From assembly GCA_037178625.1 (NCBI GenBank), contig CM074131.1, positions 2,914,001-2,978,000 on the forward strand: a stretch of 64,000 bases of DNA, in the 5' to 3' direction. The notes beneath the pieces are model-generated. The model had not been told where the DNA came from. It saw nothing but the letters and a program-made list of their open reading frames with translations, and ran no database searches. The position numbers and the translations under genes were made by a program. The stretch is from Skeletonema tropicum (lineage: Eukaryota; Bacillariophyta; Thalassiosirophyceae; Thalassiosirales; Thalassiosiraceae). Of the stretch, positions 30,874-41,113 are shown piece by piece; position 1 is the first letter of the stretch, and the number at the start of each line of letters is the position of its first letter.

Positions 30874-33045
30874 CTAGATTTGTGCGTGCTCTTCATCTGA
30901 TGAAAGTTTTTCGCTCTGAGGAGTGAGCAAGCTGTCGCCTTCAGGTACGTTCTCTTTCCCCTTCTGTTCGGTGGGCTCAGGAGAAGACATAGCTGAGCGG
31001 GGAATCAAAGAGAGGCTTACTTTCGCACGTTTGGGAGGAGGGGGAAGAGAATACTCAGTCCTGAGTCTCTGTTCGATCTCCTTTTCAATCTCACTTTTGA
31101 GGCTATTGAACTCCTCTTGCATTGCAGTTTTCAGTTGCTGCCTTGTCTCCAACTTGACAAATTGCACTATCACAGAGAAGAGAACACGGAGTGTGAGTAA
31201 TTAGTTCTACATCAATCATGACAGCACAAGGAGTTCCAGATGTCTGAACTCATTGAAAAACTTACTTGCTTTGTCCTTCTCGTAATTGAAATTCTGCTCC
31301 AAATCATGCCTCTGCTTTTCCAACGCAAGCTCTTGCTCTTTCTGAGTATTCAACAAAGCGATTTGTATAGCCTTCTTTTTATCCTCATCACAAAGATAGA
31401 GTGCCCGCTTCATTTCATTTTCGTGGAACTCGGTAAGTTCCTTGCGCAACTTCCTCTTCATCTCTTGTGTGCGCCTGCGTTCCTCTGCCAGTGCAGTCTT
31501 GACAGCGTGTTCTTTCTCTGTATCATGTTTCTCCTCCAAGGACTTCATGCACATCTCGTCTTGCTCTGCGATTTTGAGCCTTGCCTCATGAAGCTCGTCC
31601 ATGAGTTCCTCCACAGAGGGAGGTGCGGGGCCGTTGGGGGAGAGGAGCCAACCCCAATTCTCTGGAATGTTCAAATCAGACTGCTTCGTTTTGTCACCCT
31701 TGCGTTTGACAATCGAAGCATCATACGCTCGGAGGGCCTCAGATAAGCGAGGAAAAGATTGCTCTTTCCCGTCAATGATTGCCACATAGTACCCAATGAG
31801 ACTTGCCCAAAAATCGCCCGAGTTTTTGTCAAGAACATTCTTCACTCCTTTCCACTCATGGTGGACATCGTTGTTTATAGAAAGAAGATAGTCTTCCTTG
31901 GGAAAGACGAAATGTTCGGCGATGTGGTCCTGCTGACTGCCGTCATCGGTATATTGGACCTTGTAAAGACGGACTGCACCGTACTCCCCCGCACCCTTAG
32001 TAGTGCTAACACGCTGGTCATAGTAAGACTTTATGCGGGCAAGATACCACAACGGCTCCTCATCCTGCTTCTTATCATCTGGCCACCATGCCGCATACAC
32101 TTCCTCCCCCACCTCGTATCGTGGTTTCAGCTTCTGTTTCTCGGCCTTGGCCTCCTCTTCCAGCCGCTTAATATTTTCTAGCTCAAACTGATGCTTCAAT
32201 TTCTGAATATCTTTCTTCGCTTGCTCCTTGCAGTCCACCTTGACTCGATGCTCTGCCTCCCGTCTTTTCCGTTCTTCCTTGACTACTGCCATTCGGACGG
32301 CAGATTCTATTTCCTTTTCATGTCGTTCTTTCAATCTTTCTACTTCCTCGTCATGCCGTTCTTCCAACTCTTGCATCTCTAACTTGTGTTTCTCACTCTT
32401 TGCCTTGTCCCTAAATAGTTTTCCCCACTGTAAATGAATAGACAACAGAGGTGAGCTACTTGCTGAAACGCAGAGTTCAAAGAAGACACAATAGTTACTC
32501 ACATCACCGGGTAAGTTGAGATCCTCCTTTTTTGTCTTGGATCCCTTCGTGGATACCACAAACGAGTCGACCGCCCGTAGCGCATCAGATAATAACGAAA
32601 ATGTATGTTCTTGACCATCAATTGTAGCGACATACCATCCAACATGCTTCGCCCACGGATCATCACTATGGCGATCGGTGACTGTTCTAACTCCCTTCCA
32701 AACAATATCCTCATCGTCGTCGTTCTCCCCATCATTATCATCGTGCATGGTCATGATTTCATATTCTTCGTGTAAAAATACAAAATGTTCGGGAATATCA
32801 CAACCGAAATCTCCATCATCAAAATTTACAGAATACAAACGCACTGGGCCATAATAGTTATTATTGCTACTACTACTATTATTATTCGGGTACACAGTTT
32901 TGTACGACGAAATAATGCCGCGATACCAACCAGAGGGGGCGACCTCGGTAATATCTTTCGTTGTGGGAGGCCACCAAGCTGCGGTTACCTCGTTGCCCAC
33001 TTTGAGGAGAGGTTTTAGGGTGTGTTGTTGTTTCATGTTGGGCAT
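30874..33045 (-). CDS. Double Tudor-like (SGF29-type) coiled-coil protein
   Basis: Exons: 33045-32503, 32427-31266 and 31166-30874; introns of 75 and 99 nt. Total 665 residues. Two copies of a ~150-residue module: each opens VGxEVxAAWWP, continues with WYxxxIxSY and YGxVRLYxVxF/YxDDG, then EHFVF, and ends with a WKGV...WAxxxGWYVAxIDGxEHxF segment and LNLP/LNIP. The opening part resembles the SGF29/Tudor fold that reads methylated histone tails. Long Glu/Lys/Arg coiled coils follow each module, and the C-terminus has a basic PPPKRAKVSLS nuclear signal. Intron 1 is a multiple of three without stops; aligning the two modules (GDWGKLF against ENWGWLL) confirms it should be spliced out. A chromatin role is inferred. 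Confidence 0.72.
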
Positions 33046-33414
33046 GGGAGAGGAAGCCTGCTACTATTCTGGCTATTGTGATGGGATAAGCAGAACAAGA
33101 AGTTCAAGTAAAACGTAAAACAGAGTGAGTTGGTTGAGATTTTGAGACGTTTGACAGAAGCAAATGTGAAAGGTCATGAGACGGGTTACGGGTTCGCTGA
33201 ATGGTTGATAACTCGCGCCGCGCGCGAGTTGTGTTTCTCACGAATGTCTCAAAATTGATACGTAGATAAGTAGTACCTCAGTCGCACGAATCCTCCCCAG
33301 CAAGATATATTTGTGCTCATGACTTCAGCTGCCAATCTGAACAAATGTTGGGGGATGGCTCAGAATAGACTGATTGTGTAACCTTAATAAATACTAATAA
33401 TTAGGAGTATGTCA
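33046..33414. other. Intergenic with a GC-rich palindrome
   Basis: Promoter side of the Tudor-like gene. Contains AACTCGCGCCGCGCGCGAGTT (about 33210-33230), arms of 8 bp around CCGCG, in otherwise A/T-rich sequence. It could be a protein-binding site; no assignment made. Confidence 0.45.
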
Positions 33415-35306
33415 TTACACATTGCATCGATGAGCCTCCACTTCCTCCAAGTAAGCAGCCGCTTCACGCACGAGTGAAACATCTCTCTGCTCATCCAACA
33501 CCCTAGCTGCACACATGACGACATCCTCTTGTGGAGACATTGCTGCAAACAGTAAGGGATAGTCTATCCGATACTTTTCTTCTCCTGTATCATCCACTTG
33601 TTTGTGAGTCTTGTTGAGCAATGCTGCTGATCTCGAGAGAGATGACTCAAACTCATCGTAGGGTACAATGACTGGACCATCTTCGTCTTCATCATCGAAA
33701 TTGTAGTCGTGTTCCATTACGTCATGATTTCGTTCCGAACTAACAGTTGCATTGTTTCTCTCGTACACAATTGGTGGACATTCGTCTTCAACCTCCATAT
33801 CGGCATCAGTACAACTAGACAGTGACGATGACAGCTCAAATTGAAACCGATCACGTAGCATACGTTTCAACTTGAATGAAGCCAACTTCAAGCCATCAGT
33901 ATCACTATCATGTTCGTTGTCCATTATTAAATCATCGCAGGCTCCACATAACCGTTCCAACGCTTGTATCAAGAAATTTTTCTGACCAGAGGAATATTCC
34001 ACTTCTTGGAAGAATTCGGTTTCGATGCACAAGAATTGATCATGGATAATGGTTAGTAGTTGCTGGAAAAAGTTGGAGTGCTTGCGTAGGAGGTTGCTGT
34101 TGCGTTTGTGTTTGTTCGTGGCAGATTTTGAAGCATCATTCGTCGGCATCACGGCCAATGAACACATGGATATTGCATCACGCCAATGTTCCAATGAAGT
34201 ATGACACTCGAGAAATAGAAACATGAGGAAGGATAGCTGAATATCTGCCAAAAAGTCGTCCTTGCTGCTGCTGCTGCTGCTGCTGTCGTGCACTCGCGAT
34301 TGAATGTCATTCCACACATATTCACCTGCATGGAAGGAATCATCCTCTCCTCTTCCTAGCAACAATTTGGTACGTATTTGAGGTGACAACTTTGACAAAT
34401 AACATCGTGTTCCAGCATGTTGCATAAGTTGTCGCGCATTGACGTTTGGATCAATACATGGTATTTGAGGATAGGATAGTTGTTTGCCGTCAACATCCTC
34501 TTGTTGTGGTTGTGCAGAAGAACATATTATCATTGCTTCGTAGATGATTTGTTCTGGATACTGTCATTTTCATCATGATCATATGAAGAAGGAACGATTT
34601 TGTCCCCATGTGCAAGACCATGACGACGTTGAAGATAGGTTGAATTTATACATGTTGTCCGTGCACACCACGACGATATCGAAGCGCTTCTTCCATTCGT
34701 ATTGCCACTAGTACTACCATTGCCATCACCAATATTAGAAGAGGGAGTTTGCATCATGAATTGATCATACGACATGATGATATTATTATTTCTACCCACT
34801 ACCATACCACCCGCTAGCTCCCCACCACTCCTCATTGCCAACAGTAAATTGTTCAAAGTTAAATCATCCATAGGAACATTCGAAATTTCTTCAATCAGTG
34901 GATCATATCTCCTTGCAAATATCCAATCGTATCCCAATTCATTCTTCTTGTGTCTGCTAGTGGTGGAGTTGGATGAGTGATTGGTCAAGATAAATCCAAT
35001 TGGTAATTGTCGTATATCACTCTCTCTCTGATTGTTATTATTTTTGCTGTTTGCGGTTGAGCCACATCGTACAATGAGTAAATGAAATTGATCTTTGAAT
35101 GAACTCGGTACGCCGCTAATGATGAGCACGCCATTAGAGGAAGATGTTGGGTTATCATGATGTTGTGTGTTTGGAAGCGACGGTGATGAAGGAGTCAGCC
35201 GTGTTATACCGTCAATTGTGATGGACGACTTGGGTGGTACATCGAGGAGTATGATGCAGCCGCCTCCTCCGTTGTTGCTGCTGCTATGGGGGGTGATCGT
35301 GTCCAT
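33415..35306 (-). CDS. AAR2: AAR2-like pre-mRNA splicing factor (one frame change)
   Basis: AAR2 chaperones PRP8 during U5 snRNP assembly. The 5' part (35306 to about 34560) has the AAR2 N-terminal fold: GGGCIILLDVPPKSSITIDG, then FHLLIVRCG, LPIGFILTN and GYDWIFARRYDPLIEEI. The 3' part (about 34560 to 33415) carries YPEQIIYEAM and the helical C-terminal domain: IQLSFLMFLFLECHTSLEHW, then FFQQLLTIIHDQFLCIETEF. The two parts lie in different frames, meeting at GACAGTATCC near 34560, where one base separates them. That site could be an acceptor (GACAG/TATCC) of a short intron whose donor I cannot fix, or an indel. Residue runs of Asn and Ser are inserted in loops. Head-to-head with CNOT9. Confidence 0.78.
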
Positions 35307-35891
35307 TTTGCTGATGCCTGGATGATGTATGTAATTGTGTGGAGCACAGTGGGTCCACCGTATTTGCCCGCCTTATTACGTGCCCGTCCACAGAAGTTGC
35401 CCGCTGGAAAATCCGGACACAGGAAGTCCGGACACCAATAGATACGTATTCCGTAGTAGCCCGTCCACCGCAGTTACCCGTCCCAATGAGCACCGCGGGC
35501 GGATAGATACTAAGTATGGGCTGGGTTCGTTTTTATCGATCCGTCGTGGGGTCAATCACATTAATTCACATTCAGTCACATTAATTCACATTCTGCACGA
35601 TCACCGTGAAGCTTGACTAGTCACAGCACATTCAGTCACATTCAATCACACGCACGATCAGTCACGCTCACTCACCGTGATGCCGCCAGAAACAAACATA
35701 AAAACCAAGTCGTCGCCACACCATTGGTATCGTTGGGGTCGTCGTCAAGCACATCAGTCAATAAGCCTTCCAACCAATCCGTCGACAGAAGAGCAGGCAT
35801 TAAAAACTAGAGGAGGAGTATCTTGGACCGCTCAATCCCGACCTACTCAGTATATTTCATCACGAAGACACAACAAACACACAAATCAAAA
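35307..35891. promoter_or_regulatory. Divergent promoter region AAR2/CNOT9 with TCAC-rich repeats
   Basis: Two direct repeats of a GCCCGTCCACxGxAGTTxCCCG unit (near 35380 and 35459) and two TCCGGACAC copies sit on the AAR2 side. On the CNOT9 side (35550-35680) short TCACATTAATTCACATTC, TCACATTCA and CACGATCA units recur about ten times. This is the sort of dense short-repeat array that can bind a regulator, but no factor can be named. Confidence 0.5.
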
Positions 35892-37004
35892 ATGAATTTT
35901 AGTTCTGATGCACAAAGCAACAGCTACTCCAATCTATCCGGTCTCGTCGTCGGTGGACCCCAACAACAACAACAACAGCAGCAACAACTCCAAGTAGGTG
36001 GACTAGGCAGCCTCGGACAAACTTCCACCATCACTCCGTCCTCCTCCACCACCTCCACTCCGGCCCCCAACAACAACACAACACTCCCCTCCACCAACGC
36101 CGCCGATACAATCGACGACCTTCACATCCTAATCCTCCAACTCACCAACCCCGACCAACGTGAATCCGTCCTCCTCGAACTATCCAAAAAACGGGAATCT
36201 TTCCCCGACCTTGCCCCCATCCTCTGGCATACGTTTGGGACAGTCGCCGCCTTACTTCAAGAAATTGTGAGTATTTACCCCCTCCTCACCCCGCCAACAC
36301 TCACGGCACACGCATCCAATCGAGTATGCAATGCACTCGCACTATTGCAATGTGTGGCCTCCCACCCCGACACACGGGCATTATTTTTAAGTGCACATAT
36401 CCCATTGTACCTGTACCCCTTTTTGAATACCCAGTCCAAAAGTCGCCCCTTTGAATATTTACGCTTGACATCTCTGGGTGTGATTGGAGCATTGGTCAAA
36501 ATGGATGATAATGAGGTGATTAACTTTTTATTGCAGACGGAGATTATACCACTTTGTTTGAGGATTATGGAGGCTGGGTCGGAATTGAGTAAGACTGTGG
36601 CTACATTTATTGTGCAAAAGATATTATTGGATGATGTGGGGTTAGGGTATGTTTGTGCCACTGCAGAACGGTTTTATGCGGTTAGTACCGTGTTGAATAA
36701 TATGGTGGGGAGTTTGGTATTGAACCCTTCCGTGAGGTTGTTGAAACATATAGTGAGGTGTTATTTGAGATTGAGTGATAATGGGAGGGCGAGGGATGCA
36801 TTGAAGCAGGCGTTGCCGACAAGTTTGAGGGATGATACGTTTGCGAATGCGTTGAGGGATGATAGTACTGTGACGAAGTGGCTGAATCAGCTGTTGCAGA
36901 CTGTGGGGAATCCTCCTGAGGGGGGTGGGGGAAATAATGGTGGTGGTGGGATGGGGAGTTTGTCGGGACCGAGTTTGATGGTGGGAGCCAATTCTAGCAA
37001 TTGA
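35892..37004 (+). CDS. CNOT9: CNOT9 / RCD1, CCR4-NOT deadenylase complex subunit
   Basis: Armadillo-repeat scaffold of the CCR4-NOT complex, which shortens mRNA poly(A) tails. From the Met at 35892 the protein is 370 residues. A Gln/Ser/Thr-rich leader of about 75 residues (with a run of nine Gln) precedes the conserved core. The core is almost textbook: [80 protein letters not shown], and [20 protein letters not shown]. The tail is Gly/Asn-rich. An upstream in-frame Met at 35823 would add 23 residues and is less likely. Confidence 0.95.
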   Translation: MNFSSDAQSNSYSNLSGLVVGGPQQQQQQQQQLQVGGLGSLGQTSTITPSSSTTSTPAPNNNTTLPSTNAADTIDDLHILILQLTNPDQRESVLLELSKKRESFPDLAPILWHTFGTVAALLQEIVSIYPLLTPPTLTAHASNRVCNALALLQCVASHPDTRALFLSAHIPLYLYPFLNTQSKSRPFEYLRLTSLGVIGALVKMDDNEVINFLLQTEIIPLCLRIMEAGSELSKTVATFIVQKILLDDVGLGYVCATAERFYAVSTVLNNMVGSLVLNPSVRLLKHIVRCYLRLSDNGRARDALKQALPTSLRDDTFANALRDDSTVTKWLNQLLQTVGNPPEGGGGNNGGGGMGSLSGPSLMVGANSSN

Positions 37005-37109
37005 TGTGGAAGTGAAAAAGGTGAGGGAATGATGCTTTAGGTGTAGGAAGTGTTCTCTCTACAAAAACTGTTGAATTATTAGACAGGATGCATTTATACT
37101 AGTATTTTC

Positions 37110-38549
37110 TCAAGCAGCGATGTGAGCACTGCCCCCACAGTTTCCACATCCTCTAGCGAGGCAAAAGGGGCATGGCTTTGTATTTCCATTGCGCAAGTGT
37201 AAGTCGACCGAACCGTTTTCGACTGAGACAGAGCCCTTTCCATCACAGATTATGCAGTGAATTACTGCGCCATTAAACATCCGTACTCTTCCGAAATTGC
37301 AGCTGGTAGCGGTACACTTGACCCAATCGCCTTTGAGTTTTTTCTTTCCTTCGCAAACTTCACACGTTACAAGACGTTCCGTGGGATGTCTCGCGGTGGT
37401 GTAGCTCTCCAATCGTAGTTCCTCAAACGACTTGTCTGCGTATTTTGACATTGCCGTAATGGAGTGTAGAATGATGGTTTCATTCCTACTCTCATCTTTT
37501 GTTGGACAGTAGTCCTTGGCGATTTCAGTGATTTGCGTGACTATTCCCTTGCAGTCGCATCGAAAGCAGGGAGACCATTTCCCTTGAAAACACTTGTTAC
37601 CGAAACACATCTGACAAAAGCTGCTTAGGTCACTACTCTGCGTTTCATCTAGGCACGCGAAACAGCGTGTCCAGTCGCCACGAAGGATACCTTTTCCTCC
37701 ACATGCGTTACAAGCTGCGAGGATTTTAAAGGGCCCTTGCAACTTGCCAGTGCCATTACACTTGTAACAGCTTTGATTCAACGCTGGGCACAGAAGTATG
37801 TGCGATTCGAAATCGGGCTTGGGAATATACTTCCTGCAGCCGTTACACACTTGCGCTGTATCCTCGATTAAGGTCTTTGTGAACGGGTCGTTTTGTGTCC
37901 ATCCTGCAGGAGTGTTGCTTCCTGGGAACTTTCGAATTGGCTGCTTGCAGCCAATGTATTGGCAAAAAACTATTTCGCCACACTTGATTAGACATTCTTC
38001 ACAAAAGAGCTTTCCGCAGCAGCCAGATGCCCAAAAGTTGGAGCTATCCACGACGAACGAACAAATGCCGCATCGTAATCGAGCAATTTTCTCATTTTCG
38101 AGGCGCTGCAACTCTTCGTCCTTCCGTCTCAATTGTTGTTGAGATTGCCTGCGCTCCTTAGACAGTTTCATGTTGCGCTGGCGAAGCATTTCCTCAGATT
38201 GTCTGACTTGCTGCTGAGTTTGCTTGAGTTGCCGCTGCATTTGCGCTTCACGATGTTGAGATTCTCGCAATTGCCGACGCAAAAGCTCTGTTTCGACGTT
38301 GTTTTCATTTCGGCCGTTATTCCCCCTCCCTTGGGCTTGCAGCTGTAGATCATATTTCATCCGTTTTCCTTGATCGGAAAGCGTCTCATATGCGTAATTT
38401 ACCAACACCTGTAGATTGGTTGTGGCGGACTTCGTTTTGTCGGGATGGACGTGCCTCGACAACTTCCGATAAGTCTTTGTGATAACATCTTCTGGTGCAT
38501 CTTGTTTGACACCCAAAACTTGGTAAAGAGTCACTTGACTAAAGATCAT
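37110..38549 (-). CDS. J-domain protein with coiled coil and Cys-rich RING/DnaJ-like zinc motifs
   Basis: 479 residues. J domain at 1-70 with HPD (HVHPDKT), so it should stimulate an Hsp70. A Gln/Arg-rich coiled coil follows (about 85-155). Next is a RING-like cluster (CGICSFVVD, CCGKLFCEECLIKCG, CQYIGCKQPI), then a series of Cys pairs resembling DnaJ zinc repeats, several paired with GDW or GKW: CYKCNGTGKLQG, CNACGGKGILRGDW, CQMCFGNKCFQGKW, CEVCEGKKKLKGDW, CIICDGKGS, CPFCLARGCGNCGG. This combination of J domain, RING-like and repeated Cys modules is not one I can place. A partial tandem copy lies at 39527-40630. The RING-like part could recruit ubiquitin machinery; this is inference. Confidence 0.75.
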   Translation of the reverse strand: MIFSQVTLYQVLGVKQDAPEDVITKTYRKLSRHVHPDKTKSATTNLQVLVNYAYETLSDQGKRMKYDLQLQAQGRGNNGRNENNVETELLRRQLRESQHREAQMQRQLKQTQQQVRQSEEMLRQRNMKLSKERRQSQQQLRRKDEELQRLENEKIARLRCGICSFVVDSSNFWASGCCGKLFCEECLIKCGEIVFCQYIGCKQPIRKFPGSNTPAGWTQNDPFTKTLIEDTAQVCNGCRKYIPKPDFESHILLCPALNQSCYKCNGTGKLQGPFKILAACNACGGKGILRGDWTRCFACLDETQSSDLSSFCQMCFGNKCFQGKWSPCFRCDCKGIVTQITEIAKDYCPTKDESRNETIILHSITAMSKYADKSFEELRLESYTTARHPTERLVTCEVCEGKKKLKGDWVKCTATSCNFGRVRMFNGAVIHCIICDGKGSVSVENGSVDLHLRNGNTKPCPFCLARGCGNCGGSAHIAA

Positions 38550-38829
38550 TTTGATGAAGAGGAAGAGATCAGTCGTACATGCACATGAAGCGAGGAAGAT
38601 GCATTATTCTGCTAACGCAAAGGAGAGATTGCTTTGAAGTGAAGTTGTCGAAAGTAGGTTCGATGACGGCCTTATCAATGTTTAGGAGTGCGTACACTGC
38701 TGTTGAATGCACTCTCTCGACGAAATGAAAGTTGTTGTTGGCGAGGAGCGAGGATAGTTTTGGTATGTACGTTGTACCTATATCCTCTAGATAGATAGCA
38801 TAAGGAGAAAGATACCATTATCTTCTCAG
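38550..38829. other. Duplicated 5' flank of the J-domain gene
   Basis: The first ~150 bp upstream of the J-domain start (TGACTAAAGATCATTTTGATG, then CACATGAAGCGAGGAAGATGCA) are nearly identical to the 5' flank of the second J-domain gene at 40615-40760. The flank was copied along with the gene. Confidence 0.75.
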
Positions 38830-39140
38830 AGCTATCTACAGATCAGCAAAACATCACAATGAAGGGAATACCAAATACCAGAAGCATCATTCCGGCATAT
38901 TGGTTGCAATGTTTCCATCCATCCCATACTGATGGTGATAGTTGTACGTACTGCACTGCATTTGGTAATGTCTGGTCGCGAGCGTTCAGAATCTTGTGTG
39001 GCTTGCATCTGGCTGCTATCGGGGAATTCTTGGCATCGCAGTCATTCCTCCATCGAGAAAGAGTGCAAGAGGTGGAGATAGCTCCACAGAGACGACAATT
39101 TGAAGATGAAATTGCTATGGAGTTGAAACTGAGGTGACGA
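38830..39140 (+). pseudogene. Stranded fragment of the WDR59-like gene
   Basis: Bases 38880-39000 resemble the 5' leader of the WDR59-like gene (CCATCCATCCCATACTGATG, then TGTCTGGTCGCGA; compare 40960-41070). Bases 39031-39094 match an internal part of that gene (42211-42274), including CATTCCTCCATCGAGAAAGA, with only two mismatches. The ~3 kb between is missing. A 92-codon open frame spans both pieces but is out of frame with the parent protein in the second piece, so I do not call it a gene. Confidence 0.8.
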
Positions 39141-39526
39141 AGCAAATGAAAAGTTTCATGGCGCAAGAAAGATTCATTATGGAAAAGAAAGAGCAAGCAT
39201 GTTACTTGCAATAACTTAACAGTTGTAGCATTGAGGTGGTATAGAAGAGCAACAAAACGTCAGTGATAAATAGATGGTTAAATACTAGTGAGAGTTATTG
39301 GCTACGGTGTTGCGTGATGTGCGTGAAGTCGTCTCTGGGAAATCAGTGAGCAAAGCCACGGACGGACCTTGGCGCAAAAAGCCAGGTTCAAAGACACCCT
39401 TGCAGATCATTGTTTCGGTATTTCCTGTTTTCAGATTTCTAATGTACAGTTTATTGTCTCCTAGAACAGGCATAGCCCAATAGTCCGGATGGGACAATGT
39501 TTCCTTGAAAGGTTCCATCATGTCTG

Positions 39527-40630
39527 CTAAGAAGGCGGAGGGATATTTACGTTGGGCTGCCGAGAGGCAGGATGAATGGGGGAGGTGGTAGGAGATTCTG
39601 TAGGCAGCGATGCAGACTGAGTCCGAGAACGAGTGCGATGGGCAACAGGTTCATAAGGTATAGAAGGCTCCACCGTTGGAACTGATGGCTCCGCCTGTGA
39701 AGGTGAAGATGTACCTTGGGGCGTAGAAGGAGGAGATGCTCGAGGCACAGCATTTCGACGGACCACCCTTGGAGCTGGGGCAGCCGCAGGAAGATGTGGA
39801 GAAGGAGCTTGCGAGGTGGCCGCAGCTGGAAGAGCCGAAATAGCTTGCAACTGATTCTGTGTCTGTGGAACGCCGCACCGTGATGGCTTGGCATTCAACG
39901 GAGAATGACGTTGTTGTTGAGGAGAAATCTTGCTGCGCCCAGAAATGTTGCCCTGGGATAATGATGGAACAGGTTTCGACTTTGGCCGAGGAGGAATGTT
40001 TGATGACTTAGCACTCAATGGAGAGTGATGATTGAGCTGGCTCTTTGCTGGTGGATCGCCACACCGTGATGGCTTAGCACTCAATGGAGAGTGATGATTG
40101 AGCTGGCTCGTTGCTGGTGGATCGCCACCCCGTGATGGCTTAGCACTCAGTGGAGAGTGATGATTGAGCTGGCTCTTCGCTGGTGGATCGCCACCCCGTG
40201 ATGGCTGAAAACTCAACGAAGAGTGATGCTGTCGGGCTGGAAGCATTTCCTCATATTGTCTGACTTGCTGCTGAGTTTGATTGAGTTGCCGCGGCACTTG
40301 CGCTTCACGATGTTGAAGTGGTTGTAGCTGCTGATGCACCTCTCGCAGTTGTCGCAAAAGCTCTGTTTCAATACTGTTGACATATCGACAGTTATTTCCC
40401 CTCCTTTGAGTTCGCAAGTCTCGATCATATTTTATCCGTTTTCCTTGATCGGAAAGCGTCTCATAAGCGTTATTTACCCACGCTTGTAAATTGGAATTGG
40501 ATGTTGCAGACATTGTCTTGTCGGGATGGACGTGCCTCGACAACTTCCGATAAGCAGCTTTGATTTCTTTTGAAGATGCGTCTTGTTTGACACCCAACAC
40601 TTGGTAAAGAGTCACTTGACTAAAGATCAT
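39527..40630 (-). CDS. J-domain protein, truncated paralogue with Pro-rich repeats
   Basis: 367 residues. The first ~70 residues are almost the same J domain as the 37110-38549 gene (MIFSQVTLYQVLGVKQDA, HVHPDKT intact), and part of the Gln-rich coiled coil follows. The Cys-rich half is replaced by three and a half 22-residue repeats (SPLSAKPSRGGDPPAKSQL plus NHH). A Pro/Ser/Ala tail with a RTRSRTQ motif comes next. A one-base shift near the end would instead read on through 39521-39285 (FLADMMEPFKETLSHPDYW...), so the 3' end is uncertain. A likely duplicate that captured new 3' sequence. Confidence 0.65.
   Translation of the reverse strand: MIFSQVTLYQVLGVKQDASSKEIKAAYRKLSRHVHPDKTMSATSNSNLQAWVNNAYETLSDQGKRIKYDRDLRTQRRGNNCRYVNSIETELLRQLREVHQQLQPLQHREAQVPRQLNQTQQQVRQYEEMLPARQHHSSLSFQPSRGGDPPAKSQLNHHSPLSAKPSRGGDPPATSQLNHHSPLSAKPSRCGDPPAKSQLNHHSPLSAKSSNIPPRPKSKPVPSLSQGNISGRSKISPQQQRHSPLNAKPSRCGVPQTQNQLQAISALPAAATSQAPSPHLPAAAPAPRVVRRNAVPRASPPSTPQGTSSPSQAEPSVPTVEPSIPYEPVAHRTRSRTQSASLPTESPTTSPIHPASRQPNVNIPPPS
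40009..40208 (-). repeat. 66-bp tandem repeats in the second J-domain gene
   Basis: Three near-identical 66-bp units (GATGGCTTAGCACTCAATGG and onward) plus partial copies on both sides, coding 22-residue Pro/Ser-rich repeats. High identity between units points to recent expansion. Confidence 0.88.
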
Positions 40631-41113
40631 TTTGATGAAGAGGAAGAGATCAGTCGCACATGCACATGAAGCGAGGAAGATGCAGATAACGTTGATGTGC
40701 TTAATCGATTATTCTACTAACGCAAAGGAGAGATTGCTTTGAAGTGGAGCTGTAGAAAAGGATGTTCGATGACCTTATGAATGTTGGTGAGTGTGTTGTT
40801 GTTGATGAATGCACTCTCTCGACGAATTGAAAGTTGTTGTTGGCGAGGAGTTGTTGTTGTCGAGTTTTCGTTCATTTTACCTACATACGTGAGAAAGATA
40901 CCATTATCTTGCTCGAGAGTCAAAATCAAGCGACGCCAGCAAACATCATGAAGATAAAGCATATCATCATGTTGTTGCAACGCTTCCATCCATCCCATAC
41001 TGATGCTGATAGTTACACTGCGCTGTATTTGTATTCAGTGGTGTCTGGTCGCGATTGTTGAGAATATTCCGTGGCGAGTTGATCTCTGCAGTTAAAGATA
41101 AATACATATCAAA
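40631..41113. other. Divergent intergenic region, second J-domain gene / WDR59-like gene
   Basis: 483 bp between divergent starts. The J-domain side matches 38550-38700, and the WDR59 side matches 38880-39000, so this is the intact version of the duplicated segment. It should hold both promoters. Confidence 0.6.

Noticed and set aside
38859..39137. 92-codon open frame on the plus strand
   Set aside because: It spans two displaced pieces of the WDR59-like gene, the second out of frame with its parent, so it is pseudogene sequence.
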